A DNA stretch of 64,000 nucleotides from a virus (IMGVR_UViG_3300035670_000137:1-64000); one strand, 5' to 3'. Shown: positions 28,408-36,238, counted from the stretch's first letter. The notes: a model not told the origin generated them from the letters alone. Numbers and translations are program-made.

Positions 28408-29711
28408 AATGTAAATGTATATAGAGCGTATCTAATAGCGTCAGCTATGTGGGATGCGTCGTTGTGTAATGGTTTCTCGGTTATTAGGGATTCGTTAGGA
28501 TCCCACTGGTATTGGTCTAGAGCGTCTAGAACCCAGGTGCACTTGCGTAGCACTTTAAGTCGACCCTGCTGTACTACGGTTTGGCAGTATGCAATACCTT
28601 CTAGCACTTGCTTCTTAGCTTTAATTGTGGCGATATCGTATTGGTAGGCTAAATCTGCTGCAAACTGTGCAGCTGCTGAGTCGATAAATACGCTGTCTAC
28701 GCCATGGTGGTCTATTATCTCTCGCAGTTTCACGGCATGTTGAGCCGTGGTTTTCTCAGCTTCTAGATAGTCGTCCACAATACAGAAGTAATCCTCTTCG
28801 ATATTGTACGCTATTACTACGAATGCGGTTGGGTCTTTGTAGCCAGGGTCCAAGCCGCCGATGTATTCCCACTTTCCGATAGGTTGCTCGTCTAGTATAT
28901 GTTCTTCGTCTAGCGAGTAGATCTGGCCTTCGTAGCTGTTGAATGAGGCCATGTACTCCTGCTCGAATTCGGCAGCAGTCATGGTCTTTTTCGCTTCGTC
29001 CACGTCAGCCTTAGACATACGAGTATTTTCAGTCCAGTCCGCGATTAAGCTAACCCATTCAGGATACTCGTTACTATACCCACGCGCGTGAAAGCGAGAG
29101 AACCAGTTCTTTTTACCTCGAGGTGTTGAGATAAAGATAGCCTTAGATCCGGGTTTATCTAGCGTAGGACGCAAAGATACATTGAATGCAGCCTCACCAT
29201 CAGTAGATAGAGCAGCCTCGTCAAAGAGAATAAGATTGTAAGACCTACCGACACAAGAATCGACTTGATTGATAGAACCCATACGAATAGTAGACCCATT
29301 AGAGAGTTCAATTACTTTATCCTTTACGTTATCTCGTAGTACCTCTAAATCAAACGTCTGTATTAACTTACGCTGTAACTCGAAACTAATAGTACTCAAA
29401 GAATAGTTCGGCGACATAATTAGCACATTACAGTTAGGTATCAACATCACCATTTGTGCTATGATATTTGATATGTAAGTTTTGCCTAATCGTCGTGATA
29501 GAGCCGCACAGACGAACCTGTATTTAGGCGAGTTAATTGCGTTGATTAATGCAATTTGGGGTCTGTTCAGTTCTTCTAATACTGACCCTCGGCCGCTAGG
29601 CGATGGCAATAGCTCTAAATACTTCTCGATTGGTAACTTGATATATCTAACACCAACATCAAAGTCTACTAAATCATCAGCATAGACATCATCTCTGCTT
29701 ATTGTAAGCAT
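28404..29711 (-). CDS. Terminase large subunit
   Basis: A 435-residue packaging motor. The ATPase domain has a Walker A variant 'SRRLGKT' (about residues 68-74), Walker B 'YNLILFDEAAL' and the coupling motif 'FISTPRGKKNWF'. The RNase H-type nuclease domain has 'GGLDPGYKDPTAFVV', 'VFIDSAAA' and 'HNDASHIADAIRYA'. All acidic residues expected are present. It overlaps the glycosyltransferase gene upstream by 13 bases. Confidence 0.95.
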   Translation of the reverse strand: MLTISRDDVYADDLVDFDVGVRYIKLPIEKYLELLPSPSGRGSVLEELNRPQIALINAINSPKYRFVCAALSRRLGKTYISNIIAQMVMLIPNCNVLIMSPNYSLSTISFELQRKLIQTFDLEVLRDNVKDKVIELSNGSTIRMGSINQVDSCVGRSYNLILFDEAALSTDGEAAFNVSLRPTLDKPGSKAIFISTPRGKKNWFSRFHARGYSNEYPEWVSLIADWTENTRMSKADVDEAKKTMTAAEFEQEYMASFNSYEGQIYSLDEEHILDEQPIGKWEYIGGLDPGYKDPTAFVVIAYNIEEDYFCIVDDYLEAEKTTAQHAVKLREIIDHHGVDSVFIDSAAAQFAADLAYQYDIATIKAKKQVLEGIAYCQTVVQQGRLKVLRKCTWVLDALDQYQWDPNESLITEKPLHNDASHIADAIRYALYTFTL

Positions 29712-30916
29712 TTCTCAATCCTATCAAATACCACGTCCCAAGACTGAGGGTTATTAAATACGCGTATATTAGGATACCATACAGACGATCCAACCGAGGT
29801 ATTAACTGTACCCCATCTAAAGTCAGTCTCTTTATACGGTTGAATTAGCCATCCCTCTCTCCCGAGCGCACCGACCATGTGCATACTAGACGTGTCGACA
29901 CCAATAACGAGATCAAGCCCATTAATGTACTCTGCGGTTTCCTTCCACGTCCGTGGCTGTAGCCCCACAACATCCCGAGAGCCTTTAAAATCTGGTTGAA
30001 GACAATAAAGCTTCCCATACTTAGCAAACCGACTAAAGCGGCCAACAGTAGTACTACGATAAGCATCATTAGCATGAGTGGAATTACCACTAAATACAAT
30101 ACCAATGTGTTTACCAGGACCAAAATCGTGCGCACCATACTTACCTTCTAACCAATTATAATTACGTGTAACATCTGGAAAGCATTCTCCAAGGCTACAC
30201 ATAGGATAAGCTACAGTAGCATCACATTCACTAGCATCTCTAACAGTATGATATCCGGCTAACTCAAATACTTCGCCAAGATTATTATCACACTGTACAT
30301 ACACGCGTTCAAATTTTTCGGATAGCCTATCAAGGTACCTAGCAAACATTAGATTATCACCAATGCCCTGCTCCACTAGAACTACAATAGATGAACCACT
30401 AGAGACAGTATCCCAATACATGAGATTCTCTTTCATGTTCTTCATCTTGACTGGCTTAGCTTTTAAGAATCTAGCCTTATACATTTCCCAGCCATGGGCA
30501 AAATCCTCTAAATCACCACTAGTACTGGCAATTCGTAGCCAAGCGGTACTAGAGTTCCACCAGCAATCCCAAGCTTTAGGGTCTATGCGAATAGCTTTTC
30601 TATAACAATCTAACGCTGCCACATCATCTCCATACATATAGTAAGCTAGTCCAAGATTGTTTAATACTTGAACCATTATTGCATCTGGAGTTCCTAGTAA
30701 AGAGGGAGCATTTAATGCCTCCTTATAATACTTCCACATCATAGCATCTTGACCCACAGCTCGGTAGGCTACTCCAAGATTATTGCATACCTCCATGCAA
30801 GGATAAATATCGTAGGCTTTTTTAAGATATTGAATTGCTTTTTTAAAGTTGTTCTTTTCTAAATATATTACACCTTTATTGTAGATAGGTGTTACTTCTT
30901 CATGCGCTAAAATCAT
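29699..30916 (-). CDS. TPR protein with glycosyltransferase-like domain
   Basis: A 405-residue protein. Residues 1-150 hold four tetratricopeptide repeats ('VIYLEKNNFKKAIQYLKKAYDIYP', 'NLGVAYRAVGQDAMMWKYYKEAL', 'NNLGLAYYMYGDDVAALDCYRKAIRIDP', 'GWEMYKARF'). Residues about 180-400 resemble a GT-B glycosyltransferase half of the kind linked to TPRs ('VLVEQGIGDNLMFARYLDRL', 'GIVFSGNSTHANDAYRSTT', 'DLVIGVDTSSMHMVGALGREGWLI', 'SSVWYPNIRVFNN'). It may transfer sugar to a phage or host protein or to DNA. It lies between terminase small and large genes and overlaps both (4 and 13 bases), an unusual position for such an enzyme. Substrate cannot be seen. Confidence 0.75.
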   Translation of the reverse strand: MILAHEEVTPIYNKGVIYLEKNNFKKAIQYLKKAYDIYPCMEVCNNLGVAYRAVGQDAMMWKYYKEALNAPSLLGTPDAIMVQVLNNLGLAYYMYGDDVAALDCYRKAIRIDPKAWDCWWNSSTAWLRIASTSGDLEDFAHGWEMYKARFLKAKPVKMKNMKENLMYWDTVSSGSSIVVLVEQGIGDNLMFARYLDRLSEKFERVYVQCDNNLGEVFELAGYHTVRDASECDATVAYPMCSLGECFPDVTRNYNWLEGKYGAHDFGPGKHIGIVFSGNSTHANDAYRSTTVGRFSRFAKYGKLYCLQPDFKGSRDVVGLQPRTWKETAEYINGLDLVIGVDTSSMHMVGALGREGWLIQPYKETDFRWGTVNTSVGSSVWYPNIRVFNNPQSWDVVFDRIEKCLQ

Positions 30917-31389
30917 TTTGATCCTAAAAGTTTACTTATCAATGAACCATACTTGGTTCCATCGCCACCAAACTCGTTCACTTGCATATTAACTTGCGTT
31001 TGAACCTTATTACCAGAGCGAATCTTCTCTAGCTGAATTTCACGATCTAGGATATCCATAGACATTTTGTGCGACATAGCTAGAAGATCTGCAATATCTT
31101 TAGATGAGCCTACTTCGGCCTCATCTAGTTCTTGCAACTTCTTCTGGATGATAACATCCATCACTTGTCTAAGTTTAAATCTATTATTGAACCCTAAGTC
31201 GGCAAATACAGTATTTATATATGCTCTTATTTCTTTTCTATCTAATGCATCTACAACGTAGTCTGGTGGCACTCCTAAAATATCGGCTACTTTTTGTATA
31301 TTTTGATTCTCTAGATAGGTATTTGCAACTTCTAAAAATTCTGGTGAAATTTGAAGGGCTTGTGCTGGGCTTGCGGTAGGTAAATTCAT
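30913..31389 (-). CDS. Terminase small subunit-like protein
   Basis: A 158-residue helical protein (start taken at MNLPTASPAQ, 31389; the frame is open further upstream, inside the preceding gene). Residues about 15-55 look like a helix-turn-helix ('FLEVANTYLENQNIQKVADILGVPPDYVVDAL'), and the centre is a long amphipathic oligomerisation helix. Position one gene from the terminase large subunit supports the small subunit role. No ribosome site is obvious because the start lies right at the stop of the endonuclease gene. Confidence 0.7.
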   Translation of the reverse strand: MNLPTASPAQALQISPEFLEVANTYLENQNIQKVADILGVPPDYVVDALDRKEIRAYINTVFADLGFNNRFKLRQVMDVIIQKKLQELDEAEVGSSKDIADLLAMSHKMSMDILDREIQLEKIRSGNKVQTQVNMQVNEFGGDGTKYGSLISKLLGSK

Positions 31390-31390
31390 A

Positions 31391-32158
31391 TTATATACGG
31401 AAACATTCCGTTTCCCCTCCTCGATATTTAGGAAAAGTAGTTGGTACATACTTATACTCAGAGGTAGAATTTAACCACTTTTTTTCCAAGATAAGCGCTT
31501 CTGTCAGAGATAGACTAATATCTATTAATATCTCGTATGTTGGGTAACCTCTTAGTCGTTCTTTTATAGACCTTTGTGTTATACCTGCTTTAAAGAAGTC
31601 ATCTTCTAAAAAGTATACTAAGTATAAGATGGTCTCTCTATCTTTTATTAAAAATCCTTTTTTATTTGGGGGTACATTAGCTAACTCTAGAGCATTACTC
31701 CAGGTATTGAATCTATTTATGAAAGTATGCGCACATGGTATATTTTTATCTTTGATTCTATCAAAGTCTTCCATAGTGTACACTCCGCTACTGGCTAGAA
31801 TCTCCAATAACTCTTCATCTGTCCATTTTTGTATACCACCAGAACTTCTAGTTGTTTTACCAGCTAAAGAAACTGCAGTATTCCATGAGCCAAATCTATT
31901 TATGAAAGTATGCGCACATGGTACTCCATCAGTCCTATGTTTGTAGTTTGCCATTCTAGGATCTGGATCATTTTTTAAGAAGTTTATCAGTTCTTCGTCT
32001 GTGTATGTTTTATAAATTCGTTTTTGTAATCCAAGTCTTGCTCTTTTTACCTCTATAGATCCTTCTGATCTACCTAATTCTAAGCCTACCTGTTTATTGG
32101 TATAACCTTGTAAAAGAAATTCTTTTAATAAATCTTCTTCTTCTTGTGTCCATATCAT
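31391..32158 (-). CDS. Homing-type endonuclease with paired DNA-binding repeats
   Basis: A 255-residue protein, first gene of the minus-strand operon. Residues 1-45 are a helix-turn-helix ('WTQEEEDLLKEFLLQGYTNKQVGLELGRSEGSIEVKRARLGL'). Residues about 50-165 contain two copies of a homing-endonuclease-associated repeat, each with 'PCAHTFINRFGSWNTA' or 'PCAHTFINRFNTWSNA'. The C-terminal part ('LYLVYFLEDDFFKAGITQRSIKERLRGYPTYEIL...EALILEKKWL') looks like a divergent GIY-YIG nuclease. The repeat is also almost identical at DNA level (31706-31739 and 31894-31922), so it duplicated recently. Confidence 0.75.
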   Translation of the reverse strand: MIWTQEEEDLLKEFLLQGYTNKQVGLELGRSEGSIEVKRARLGLQKRIYKTYTDEELINFLKNDPDPRMANYKHRTDGVPCAHTFINRFGSWNTAVSLAGKTTRSSGGIQKWTDEELLEILASSGVYTMEDFDRIKDKNIPCAHTFINRFNTWSNALELANVPPNKKGFLIKDRETILYLVYFLEDDFFKAGITQRSIKERLRGYPTYEILIDISLSLTEALILEKKWLNSTSEYKYVPTTFPKYRGGETECFRI

Positions 32159-32192
32159 ATTAATTTAGTATAATTTATTAGTATAGGTAAAA

Positions 32193-32221
32193 TTATAGCA
32201 TATTAACTAAATATTGTCAAG
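32193..32221 (-). promoter_or_regulatory. Main promoter of the structural operon
   Basis: Minus strand TTGACA (32216-32221), 17-base spacer, TATAAT (32193-32198): a perfect sigma-70 consensus. It lies 35 bases upstream of the first minus-strand gene and drives the terminase, head and tail genes. Confidence 0.88.
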
Positions 32222-32404
32222 TATATTTTTGTTGTATCCTACGAGATTAACAAAAATATTATTCAGTTTATAACACCTATTAGTATGTAGAATAATTCCT
32301 TTGGATACCGCGTGCGGGTGTGTCATTAGCTGGCACGGTTTATGCTAGTTTATTAACCGCCCTGGTCTATAAGCCTGGCTGATGGGAGCATAGAAAACTT
32401 TGAA

Positions 32405-32433
32405 TTGACATCGCAACCTGGCGCGACTACAAT
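32405..32433 (+). promoter_or_regulatory. First plus-strand promoter
   Basis: TTGACA, 17-base spacer, TACAAT, 32 bases upstream of the small gene at 32466. Confidence 0.75.
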
Positions 32434-32465
32434 AACAACATCAGATAACGAAAGAGAAATAAAAA

Positions 32466-32621
32466 ATGTTTAACACTAATGGACACATGACACAAGATAA
32501 CTTTAATGCTGTTGCATCTAAGGATCTGTTTCGTGCCATCTGGATTGCAAAGCACATGGGCGTAGCTGATACGGTTATGCGTGCGTGGGTTGCTGCTGTT
32601 CTTGCTGTTCTGAAAAAATAA
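32466..32621 (+). CDS. Small phage protein, unknown
   Basis: A 51-residue protein not recognised. It begins MFNTNGHMTQDNFNAVASKDLFRA and has a hydrophobic amphipathic C-terminal half ('WVAAVLAVLKK') that could contact a membrane. A promoter lies just upstream and AAAGAGA serves as weak ribosome site. First gene of the plus arm, so probably expressed early. Confidence 0.55.
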   Translation: MFNTNGHMTQDNFNAVASKDLFRAIWIAKHMGVADTVMRAWVAAVLAVLKK

Positions 32622-32623
32622 TC

Positions 32624-32652
32624 TTGACTTCTGATGTTGCTTGTTCTATAAT
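32624..32652 (+). promoter_or_regulatory. Promoter for paralogue A
   Basis: TTGACT (32624-32629), 17-base spacer, TATAAT (32647-32652), upstream of the gene at 32682 which has AAAGGA as ribosome site. Confidence 0.8.
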
Positions 32653-32681
32653 ATAATCTCACTGATACGAAAGGAAACGCC

Positions 32682-33029
32682 ATGACTGCAAAGACTGTTA
32701 ATTACACTCCTGAGCAAACCGCTGTTCTGATTTCGCGCTATGTTGATGAGAAGGTTAGCGTTGAGGCTATCGCTGCTGAATTCGGCAAGAGCGTGCGTTC
32801 CATTGTTGCCAAGCTTTCGCGTGAAGGCGTATATAAGGCTAAGGAATACACCACGAAAAAGGGTGATGCTCCGGTGAAGAAGGATGCGCTTGCATCTGAG
32901 CTGATGCTGTTGGTTGGCTTGACTGAGGCTGAAGCTGATAGCCTTGGCAAGGCTAATAAGACTGCCTTGGCTAAGATTCTGGCTATCGTTAAGGCTGCAA
33001 AGATTAGCAATGCTAATGATGTAAGCTGA
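32682..33029 (+). CDS. Small helical DNA-binding-like protein, paralogue A
   Basis: A 115-residue member of a four-copy family in this window (also 37619-37957, 39140-39439 and 39828-40151 on the other strand). All share an N-terminal 'VNYTPEQT' helix, a helix-turn-helix-like centre ending in 'GKSVRSIVAKLSREGVYK' and a C-terminal region rich in 'EAxSLxKANKTALAKI'. The shared centre resembles a DNA-binding helix-turn-helix. Each copy has its own promoter and terminator or hairpin, which suggests regulators or DNA-packing proteins made in quantity. The function is unknown. Confidence 0.7.
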   Translation: MTAKTVNYTPEQTAVLISRYVDEKVSVEAIAAEFGKSVRSIVAKLSREGVYKAKEYTTKKGDAPVKKDALASELMLLVGLTEAEADSLGKANKTALAKILAIVKAAKISNANDVS

Positions 33030-33037
33030 TGGATTAT

Positions 33038-33070
33038 GGCACGGTTCCTGCTGTAAGCAGGGATCGTGCC
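33038..33070 (+). terminator. Hairpin after paralogue A
   Basis: GGCACG...CGTGCC with an inner CCTGC/GCAGG helix, 9 bases after the stop of paralogue A. No U-run. It contains one of the TGGCACG-N4-NTGCT elements. Confidence 0.55.
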
Positions 33071-33080
33071 AGGCTGAAAG

Positions 33081-33140
33081 AAAAAGGCCTTGAAAATCAA
33101 GGACTTAGGCCAGGGCCTGGGTAAGCTATTGATTTATAAC
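33081..33140 (+). repeat. Intergenic REP-like hairpin, copy 1
   Basis: Begins AAAAAGGCCTTG, contains AATCAAGGACTTAG and ends near TTGATTTATAA. This copy is the least symmetric of five related elements (others at 34259, 36041, 37382, 38102). Confidence 0.65.
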
Positions 33141-33163
33141 ACTTAATTCTGCGCCTACGACCA

Positions 33164-33179
33164 TGGCACGGTTTTTGCT
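33164..33179 (+). promoter_or_regulatory. Sigma-54-like element
   Basis: TGGCACG-GTTT-TTGCT has the GG and GC pairs spaced exactly as in -24/-12 promoters. It lies about 110 bases upstream of the gene at 33276. A sigma-70-type promoter also lies between. The reading as a promoter is inference. Confidence 0.4.
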
Positions 33180-33216
33180 ATCCCTGGGCTTGTTACAATT
33201 TGTTACAATTAAGGGC

Positions 33217-33244
33217 TTGACTCTGCCATCCGATCAACTATAAT
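33217..33244 (+). promoter_or_regulatory. Promoter upstream of 33276 gene
   Basis: TTGACT (33217-33222), 16-base spacer, TATAAT (33239-33244). Confidence 0.7.
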
Positions 33245-33275
33245 TCAATCATAGCAAAACGAAATGGAGATTGAA

Positions 33276-33452
33276 ATGCTCAAGGTTATGTGTTCTGATT
33301 TGGCAACCGGTAATCGCAAGGTTTTCGCGGTTTGTGCAACTCCTAAAATGGCGCTTGGCATTCAAAAGCGTATGAATGAACGGAATGAGGAAGCTACTAA
33401 ATTTACTGGCAAAGCTATCCGTTTCGTTTATTTCGTTGTTCGTTCGAGGTAA
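33276..33452 (+). CDS. Small phage protein, unknown
   Basis: A 58-residue basic protein starting MLKVMCSDLATGNRKVFAV. I chose the ATG at 33276 because GGAG lies six bases upstream; an in-frame ATG at 33264 would add four residues. The pattern 'Vxa.xxkMAlgIQKRMNER' is a short alpha/beta module with no known family. It starts a run of tightly spaced genes (33276-34245). Confidence 0.6.
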   Translation: MLKVMCSDLATGNRKVFAVCATPKMALGIQKRMNERNEEATKFTGKAIRFVYFVVRSR

Positions 33453-33455
33453 ATC

Positions 33456-33554
33456 ATGGAATACTTCATTGGCTTAATTGTTCTGCTGCTTGTTCCTGAG
33501 ATCCTGAATTCGGTTATTGATGCCGTCAAAGAATGGGAAGAATTGACAAAATGA
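33456..33554 (+). CDS. Small membrane peptide
   Basis: A 32-residue peptide, MEYFIGLIVLLLVPEILNSV..., with one strongly hydrophobic segment (residues 4-18) and a charged C-terminus. It begins 3 bases after the previous stop and overlaps the next start (ATGA). Too short to assign, but the tight packing supports translation. Confidence 0.5.
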   Translation: MEYFIGLIVLLLVPEILNSVIDAVKEWEELTK

Positions 33555-33928
33555 AATACGACGTTGTTAAACTCCACGCTTTCGCTAATAAAATCGCCGT
33601 TGCTTTTTGGGATTATGCCAAGCAATATTGGCGTGAGGATATTGGCGAAATGCCGGAAATTCGGATGAATTCGCGATTGACTAGCACTGCCGGTCGCGCT
33701 TTTCTTCAAGATAACTATGTCGATTTGTCTTGCTATCTGTTGCAGAATAACCCCGAATATTTCCGCATCGATACTATTCCACATGAATTGTGCCATCATA
33801 TTGCTTTCCGTATTTATGGTGATCGTGGTCACGGTAAGGGTTGGAAATATGTAATGAAATCGATGGGATTATCCGGTGATCGTTGTCATACGAGGCAAAC
33901 TAAATATCAAGCTGAAAGGGCTAAATAA
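33551..33928 (+). CDS. SprT-like zinc metalloprotease
   Basis: A 125-residue protein with an HExxH zinc site in 'IPHELCHHIAFRIYGDRGHGKGWKYVM': two histidines and Glu, and the third ligand probably in 'GHGKGW', matching the SprT/Spartan-like layout with a 'GHGxxW' element. It starts at 33551 by ATGA overlap with the peptide gene. A second gene of the same type lies at 36472-36825. SprT-like proteins often cut DNA-linked proteins, but the phage role is unknown. Confidence 0.75.
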   Translation: MKYDVVKLHAFANKIAVAFWDYAKQYWREDIGEMPEIRMNSRLTSTAGRAFLQDNYVDLSCYLLQNNPEYFRIDTIPHELCHHIAFRIYGDRGHGKGWKYVMKSMGLSGDRCHTRQTKYQAERAK

Positions 33929-34245
33929 TGTCATACGTTACTATTAATAAACATGATGCTGGTATTCTGTTTAATACTGCGGAATTGGCTGCGTTGGCCG
34001 TATTTAATAAATATGAGCAAACGATTAAAGAATACTATGCTGATAGGATTACAACTAAAAAGATTCTGGGGATTAGCTTTAAGGTTGATAATTCTAGAAT
34101 GCAGGACGAAATGTCAATAATTATTCCTAAATATAGGGTTAAAGAGACAATTGATAAGATTCGGCAATTGAATGCAATGCTTGAATACGCCGATGAAATG
34201 AATATTTCAACAAAAGACTGGGAAATTATTACTCGCTATATGTGA
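33928..34245 (+). CDS. Phage protein, unknown
   Basis: A 105-residue protein (SYVTINKHDAGILFNTAELAALAVFNKYEQTIKEYY...) with mixed helices, two predicted strands and no motif I recognise. Its start codon overlaps the stop of the metalloprotease gene by one base, so it is co-translated with it. It ends the first gene run and is followed by a REP-like hairpin. Confidence 0.6.
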   Translation: MSYVTINKHDAGILFNTAELAALAVFNKYEQTIKEYYADRITTKKILGISFKVDNSRMQDEMSIIIPKYRVKETIDKIRQLNAMLEYADEMNISTKDWEIITRYM

Positions 34246-34258
34246 GCACTTACCAACC

Positions 34259-34325
34259 AAAAAGGTCTTTAGAATCAAGGGCTTAGCGGGGCCCTGGCCT
34301 AACCCCTTGATTTATAAGGGGTTAG
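34259..34325 (+). repeat. Intergenic REP-like hairpin, copy 2
   Basis: AATCAAGG pairs with CCTTGATT around an inner TTAG/CTAA and GGGCC region. It lies 14 bases after the stop of the 33928 gene. One of five related elements. Confidence 0.8.
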
Positions 34326-34452
34326 GCCAGAAACGCACCAACCTGGGGCGCGCCGATTTTACCACGGCCGGCGTGGAATGTCAATAGGCCGCGGCATCAA
34401 ATGTTTTTATGGGCGCATAAAAATTACTTCGAAAAAATTTTTGCGAAAACGC

Positions 34453-34481
34453 TTGACAGCCTGGGGCAATGGGCGCATAAT
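34453..34481 (+). promoter_or_regulatory. Promoter for HAD gene with A-tract upstream element
   Basis: TTGACA (34453-34458), 17 bases, CATAAT (34476-34481). Directly upstream is AATTACTTCGAAAAAA, which is repeated almost exactly before the promoter at 36210. It looks like an UP-type element. Confidence 0.75.
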
Positions 34482-34513
34482 ACGTTCATCAAATAACGAA
34501 AGGTAATAAACAA

Positions 34514-34987
34514 ATGTCAATTAAGCGTGTTCAGATTTACGATATGGATGGAACCATTGTGGATTCCACGCATCGTTATCGGACGATTTCGGAAAATGGA
34601 ATCGAAAAGATTGATCTTGAATATTGGCGTGCTAATGAATATCGCGCAATGGATGATTCATTGCTTCCGCTTGCAGATCAATATAAGGCTGATTTGGCTG
34701 ATCCTGAATGCTATGTTATTATCGCAACTGCTCGCGTTCTGAATGAACCGGATATTAAATTCATTAATGAAATTCTCGGGAAACCGGATTATATTATTTC
34801 TCGGAAACCGGATAGCAGCATTTCCGGCGGTGTTTTAAAGGTTAATGGATTGCGTAAATTCTTTAATCTCAAGAATTTCAAAAATGCTGCGTTTGTGTTT
34901 TATGAGGATAATGCAGCATATCTGAAAAAGGTTTGCGATACTTTTAAAATCTCCGGTGTATATTGTCCGTCTAATCAGGGTCACTAA
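34514..34987 (+). CDS. HAD-family phosphatase
   Basis: A 157-residue HAD-fold protein: motif I 'YDMDGTIVDST' near residue 10, motif II 'IIATARV' near 75 and the acidic motif IV 'VFYEDNAAYLKKVC' near 130. Small phage HAD enzymes remove phosphate from nucleotides or nucleic acid ends. It has an own promoter and starts the unit that also carries the exonuclease gene, 4 bases downstream. Confidence 0.8.
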   Translation: MSIKRVQIYDMDGTIVDSTHRYRTISENGIEKIDLEYWRANEYRAMDDSLLPLADQYKADLADPECYVIIATARVLNEPDIKFINEILGKPDYIISRKPDSSISGGVLKVNGLRKFFNLKNFKNAAFVFYEDNAAYLKKVCDTFKISGVYCPSNQGH

Positions 34988-34991
34988 AATC

Positions 34992-35687
34992 ATGGCTAAA
35001 AAAGAATATTTCCTCATTGTTGATACTGAAACGACGGCGAATGATACTGTTTTCGATTTCGGTGCGGTTGTTTGTGATCGCAAGGGTAATATTGTGCAGA
35101 AATGCGCGATTATCGTAAAAGAGGAATTGGATAAAGATTTGTTCTTTGATCCGAAAGCGGAAGGCATTTGGTCGCGTCAATATGCGAATAAGAAAAAAGC
35201 CGGTTATCTGGAAATGATTAATAATGGTAATCGGATGGTCGCATCTGTTGCCGCTGTTAATCGTTGGCTTGAAAAGGTAGCGGCTAAATATAATCCGACT
35301 ATTACCGCTTATAATTTCGCTTTTGATCGTGAGAAATGCGCGAAAACCGGAATTGATTTGTCGATGTTTAATTCTAGCTTCTGCCTTTGGCATTTGTCCT
35401 GCTCGATTTATGCTAAGACTAAGGCTTATCGGCAATTTATTCTCGATAATCATTATTTCGGTAATCGGACTAAATTCGGCAATATGACTTACAAAACCAA
35501 TGCCGAGGTTATGGCTCATTTTGTAACTGGTAATTATTCAGAAGAACCGCATACTGCAATTGAAGATGCTCAATATTATGAGCTTCCGATTCTGGTTTCT
35601 ATTCTGAAAAAGAAAGGCTGGAAAAATAAAATTGGAACCGCTTATAATTGGAAAGATTACCAATTAAAAGATAATTTTAAGGCTTAA
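34992..35687 (+). CDS. DEDD-family 3'-5' exonuclease
   Basis: A 231-residue DnaQ-like exonuclease. Exo I is 'FLIVDTETTANDTVFDFGAV', Exo II is 'TITAYNFAFDREKC' and Exo III is 'PHTAIEDAQYYELPIL', giving the four acidic residues and the histidine of the DEDDh type. It degrades single-stranded DNA or RNA from the 3' end; the substrate is not visible. Start at 34992 chosen because the frame upstream overlaps the HAD gene and ATGGCTAAAAAAG begins the conserved part. Confidence 0.85.
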   Translation: MAKKEYFLIVDTETTANDTVFDFGAVVCDRKGNIVQKCAIIVKEELDKDLFFDPKAEGIWSRQYANKKKAGYLEMINNGNRMVASVAAVNRWLEKVAAKYNPTITAYNFAFDREKCAKTGIDLSMFNSSFCLWHLSCSIYAKTKAYRQFILDNHYFGNRTKFGNMTYKTNAEVMAHFVTGNYSEEPHTAIEDAQYYELPILVSILKKKGWKNKIGTAYNWKDYQLKDNFKA

Positions 35688-35701
35688 TAGGAAAATATAA
35701 A

Positions 35702-35899
35702 ATGAATACTTTAATTTATCGTGAAAATGGGAATATTGAACAAAAAGAATTCAAATCAATATATGAGGCTGCAAACTGGGTAAAAGAAAATACCGGATAT
35801 TTTGAGGCAAATGAGAATATTTTAATTGTTGATTGGAAAATGAAAGAACAGCAATGGTTCCAATTGCAATTAACTATTAAATTGGTTGAATTAGAATAA
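35702..35899 (+). CDS. Phage protein, unknown
   Basis: A 65-residue acidic protein (NTLIYRENGNIEQKEFKSIYEAANWVKENTG...) with an alpha/beta pattern similar to small phage proteins that hold a 'YEAA.WV' helix. It follows the exonuclease gene by 14 bases with AGGAAA as ribosome site. No function assigned. Confidence 0.6.
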   Translation: MNTLIYRENGNIEQKEFKSIYEAANWVKENTGYFEANENILIVDWKMKEQQWFQLQLTIKLVELE

Positions 35900-35909
35900 T
35901 ATTATAAAT

Positions 35910-35975
35910 ATGGCTGATATACTATTTATAATCTGGATAATATATTGGCTATATATTGCCTTTATTGCTGAATAA
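35910..35975 (+). CDS. Possible hydrophobic micro-protein
   Basis: A 21-residue open frame (MADILFIIWIIYWLYIAFIAE) that is almost entirely one membrane-spanning helix. It follows the 35702 gene by 10 bases and ends just before a strong terminator. No good ribosome site precedes it, so translation is uncertain. Confidence 0.3.
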   Translation: MADILFIIWIIYWLYIAFIAE

Positions 35976-35982
35976 TATTATA

Positions 35983-36010
35983 AATAGGTCTTATATAAGA
36001 CCTATTTTTT
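35983..36010 (+). terminator. Terminator after exonuclease unit
   Basis: ATAGGTCTTATATAAGACCTAT, a perfect palindrome split by a short loop, followed by six T. Confidence 0.88.
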
Positions 36011-36040
36011 CGGCCAGGATGTAAGCGAGCACTCACTCCA

Positions 36041-36112
36041 GAAAAAGCCTTTAGAATCAAGGACTTAGGTGGAGGCCCCGCTAACCCCTTGATTTATAAG
36101 GACTATTTTTCG
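36041..36112 (+). repeat. Intergenic REP-like hairpin, copy 3
   Basis: Begins AAAAAGCCTTTAG, then AATCAAGGACTTAG, then an inner GGGCC-type region and CCTTGATTTATAAG with a T-run. The outer arms pair exactly. Confidence 0.8.
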
Positions 36113-36134
36113 ACTATCAATGACTTACAGAACA

Positions 36135-36150
36135 TGGCACGCTTCTTGCT
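36135..36150 (+). promoter_or_regulatory. Sigma-54-like element
   Basis: TGGCACG-CTTC-TTGCT, with GG/GC pairs correctly spaced for a -24/-12 promoter. It lies 120 bases upstream of the gene at 36270. Function is inference. Confidence 0.4.
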
Positions 36151-36209
36151 TCAATCCTGGCTCATAAGAAATTTTTATGCTAGGATAGAAATTACTTCGA
36201 AAAAAGTTC

Positions 36210-36238
36210 TTGACAAGATGAAACGGTCGGAGCATAAT
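36210..36238 (+). promoter_or_regulatory. Promoter for 36270 gene
   Basis: TTGACA (36210-36215), 17 bases, CATAAT (36233-36238). The A-tract element before it matches the one upstream of 34453. Confidence 0.75.

Larger units (their letters stand above)
32159..32465. other. Divergent control region between the two arms
   Basis: About 300 bases with no gene. It separates the minus-strand structural arm from the plus-strand arm. It contains the minus-strand consensus promoter (32193-32221), a TGGCACG-N4-ATGCT element (32331-32346) and a plus-strand promoter TTGACA (32405-32410), 17 bases, TACAAT (32428-32433). Confidence 0.7.
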
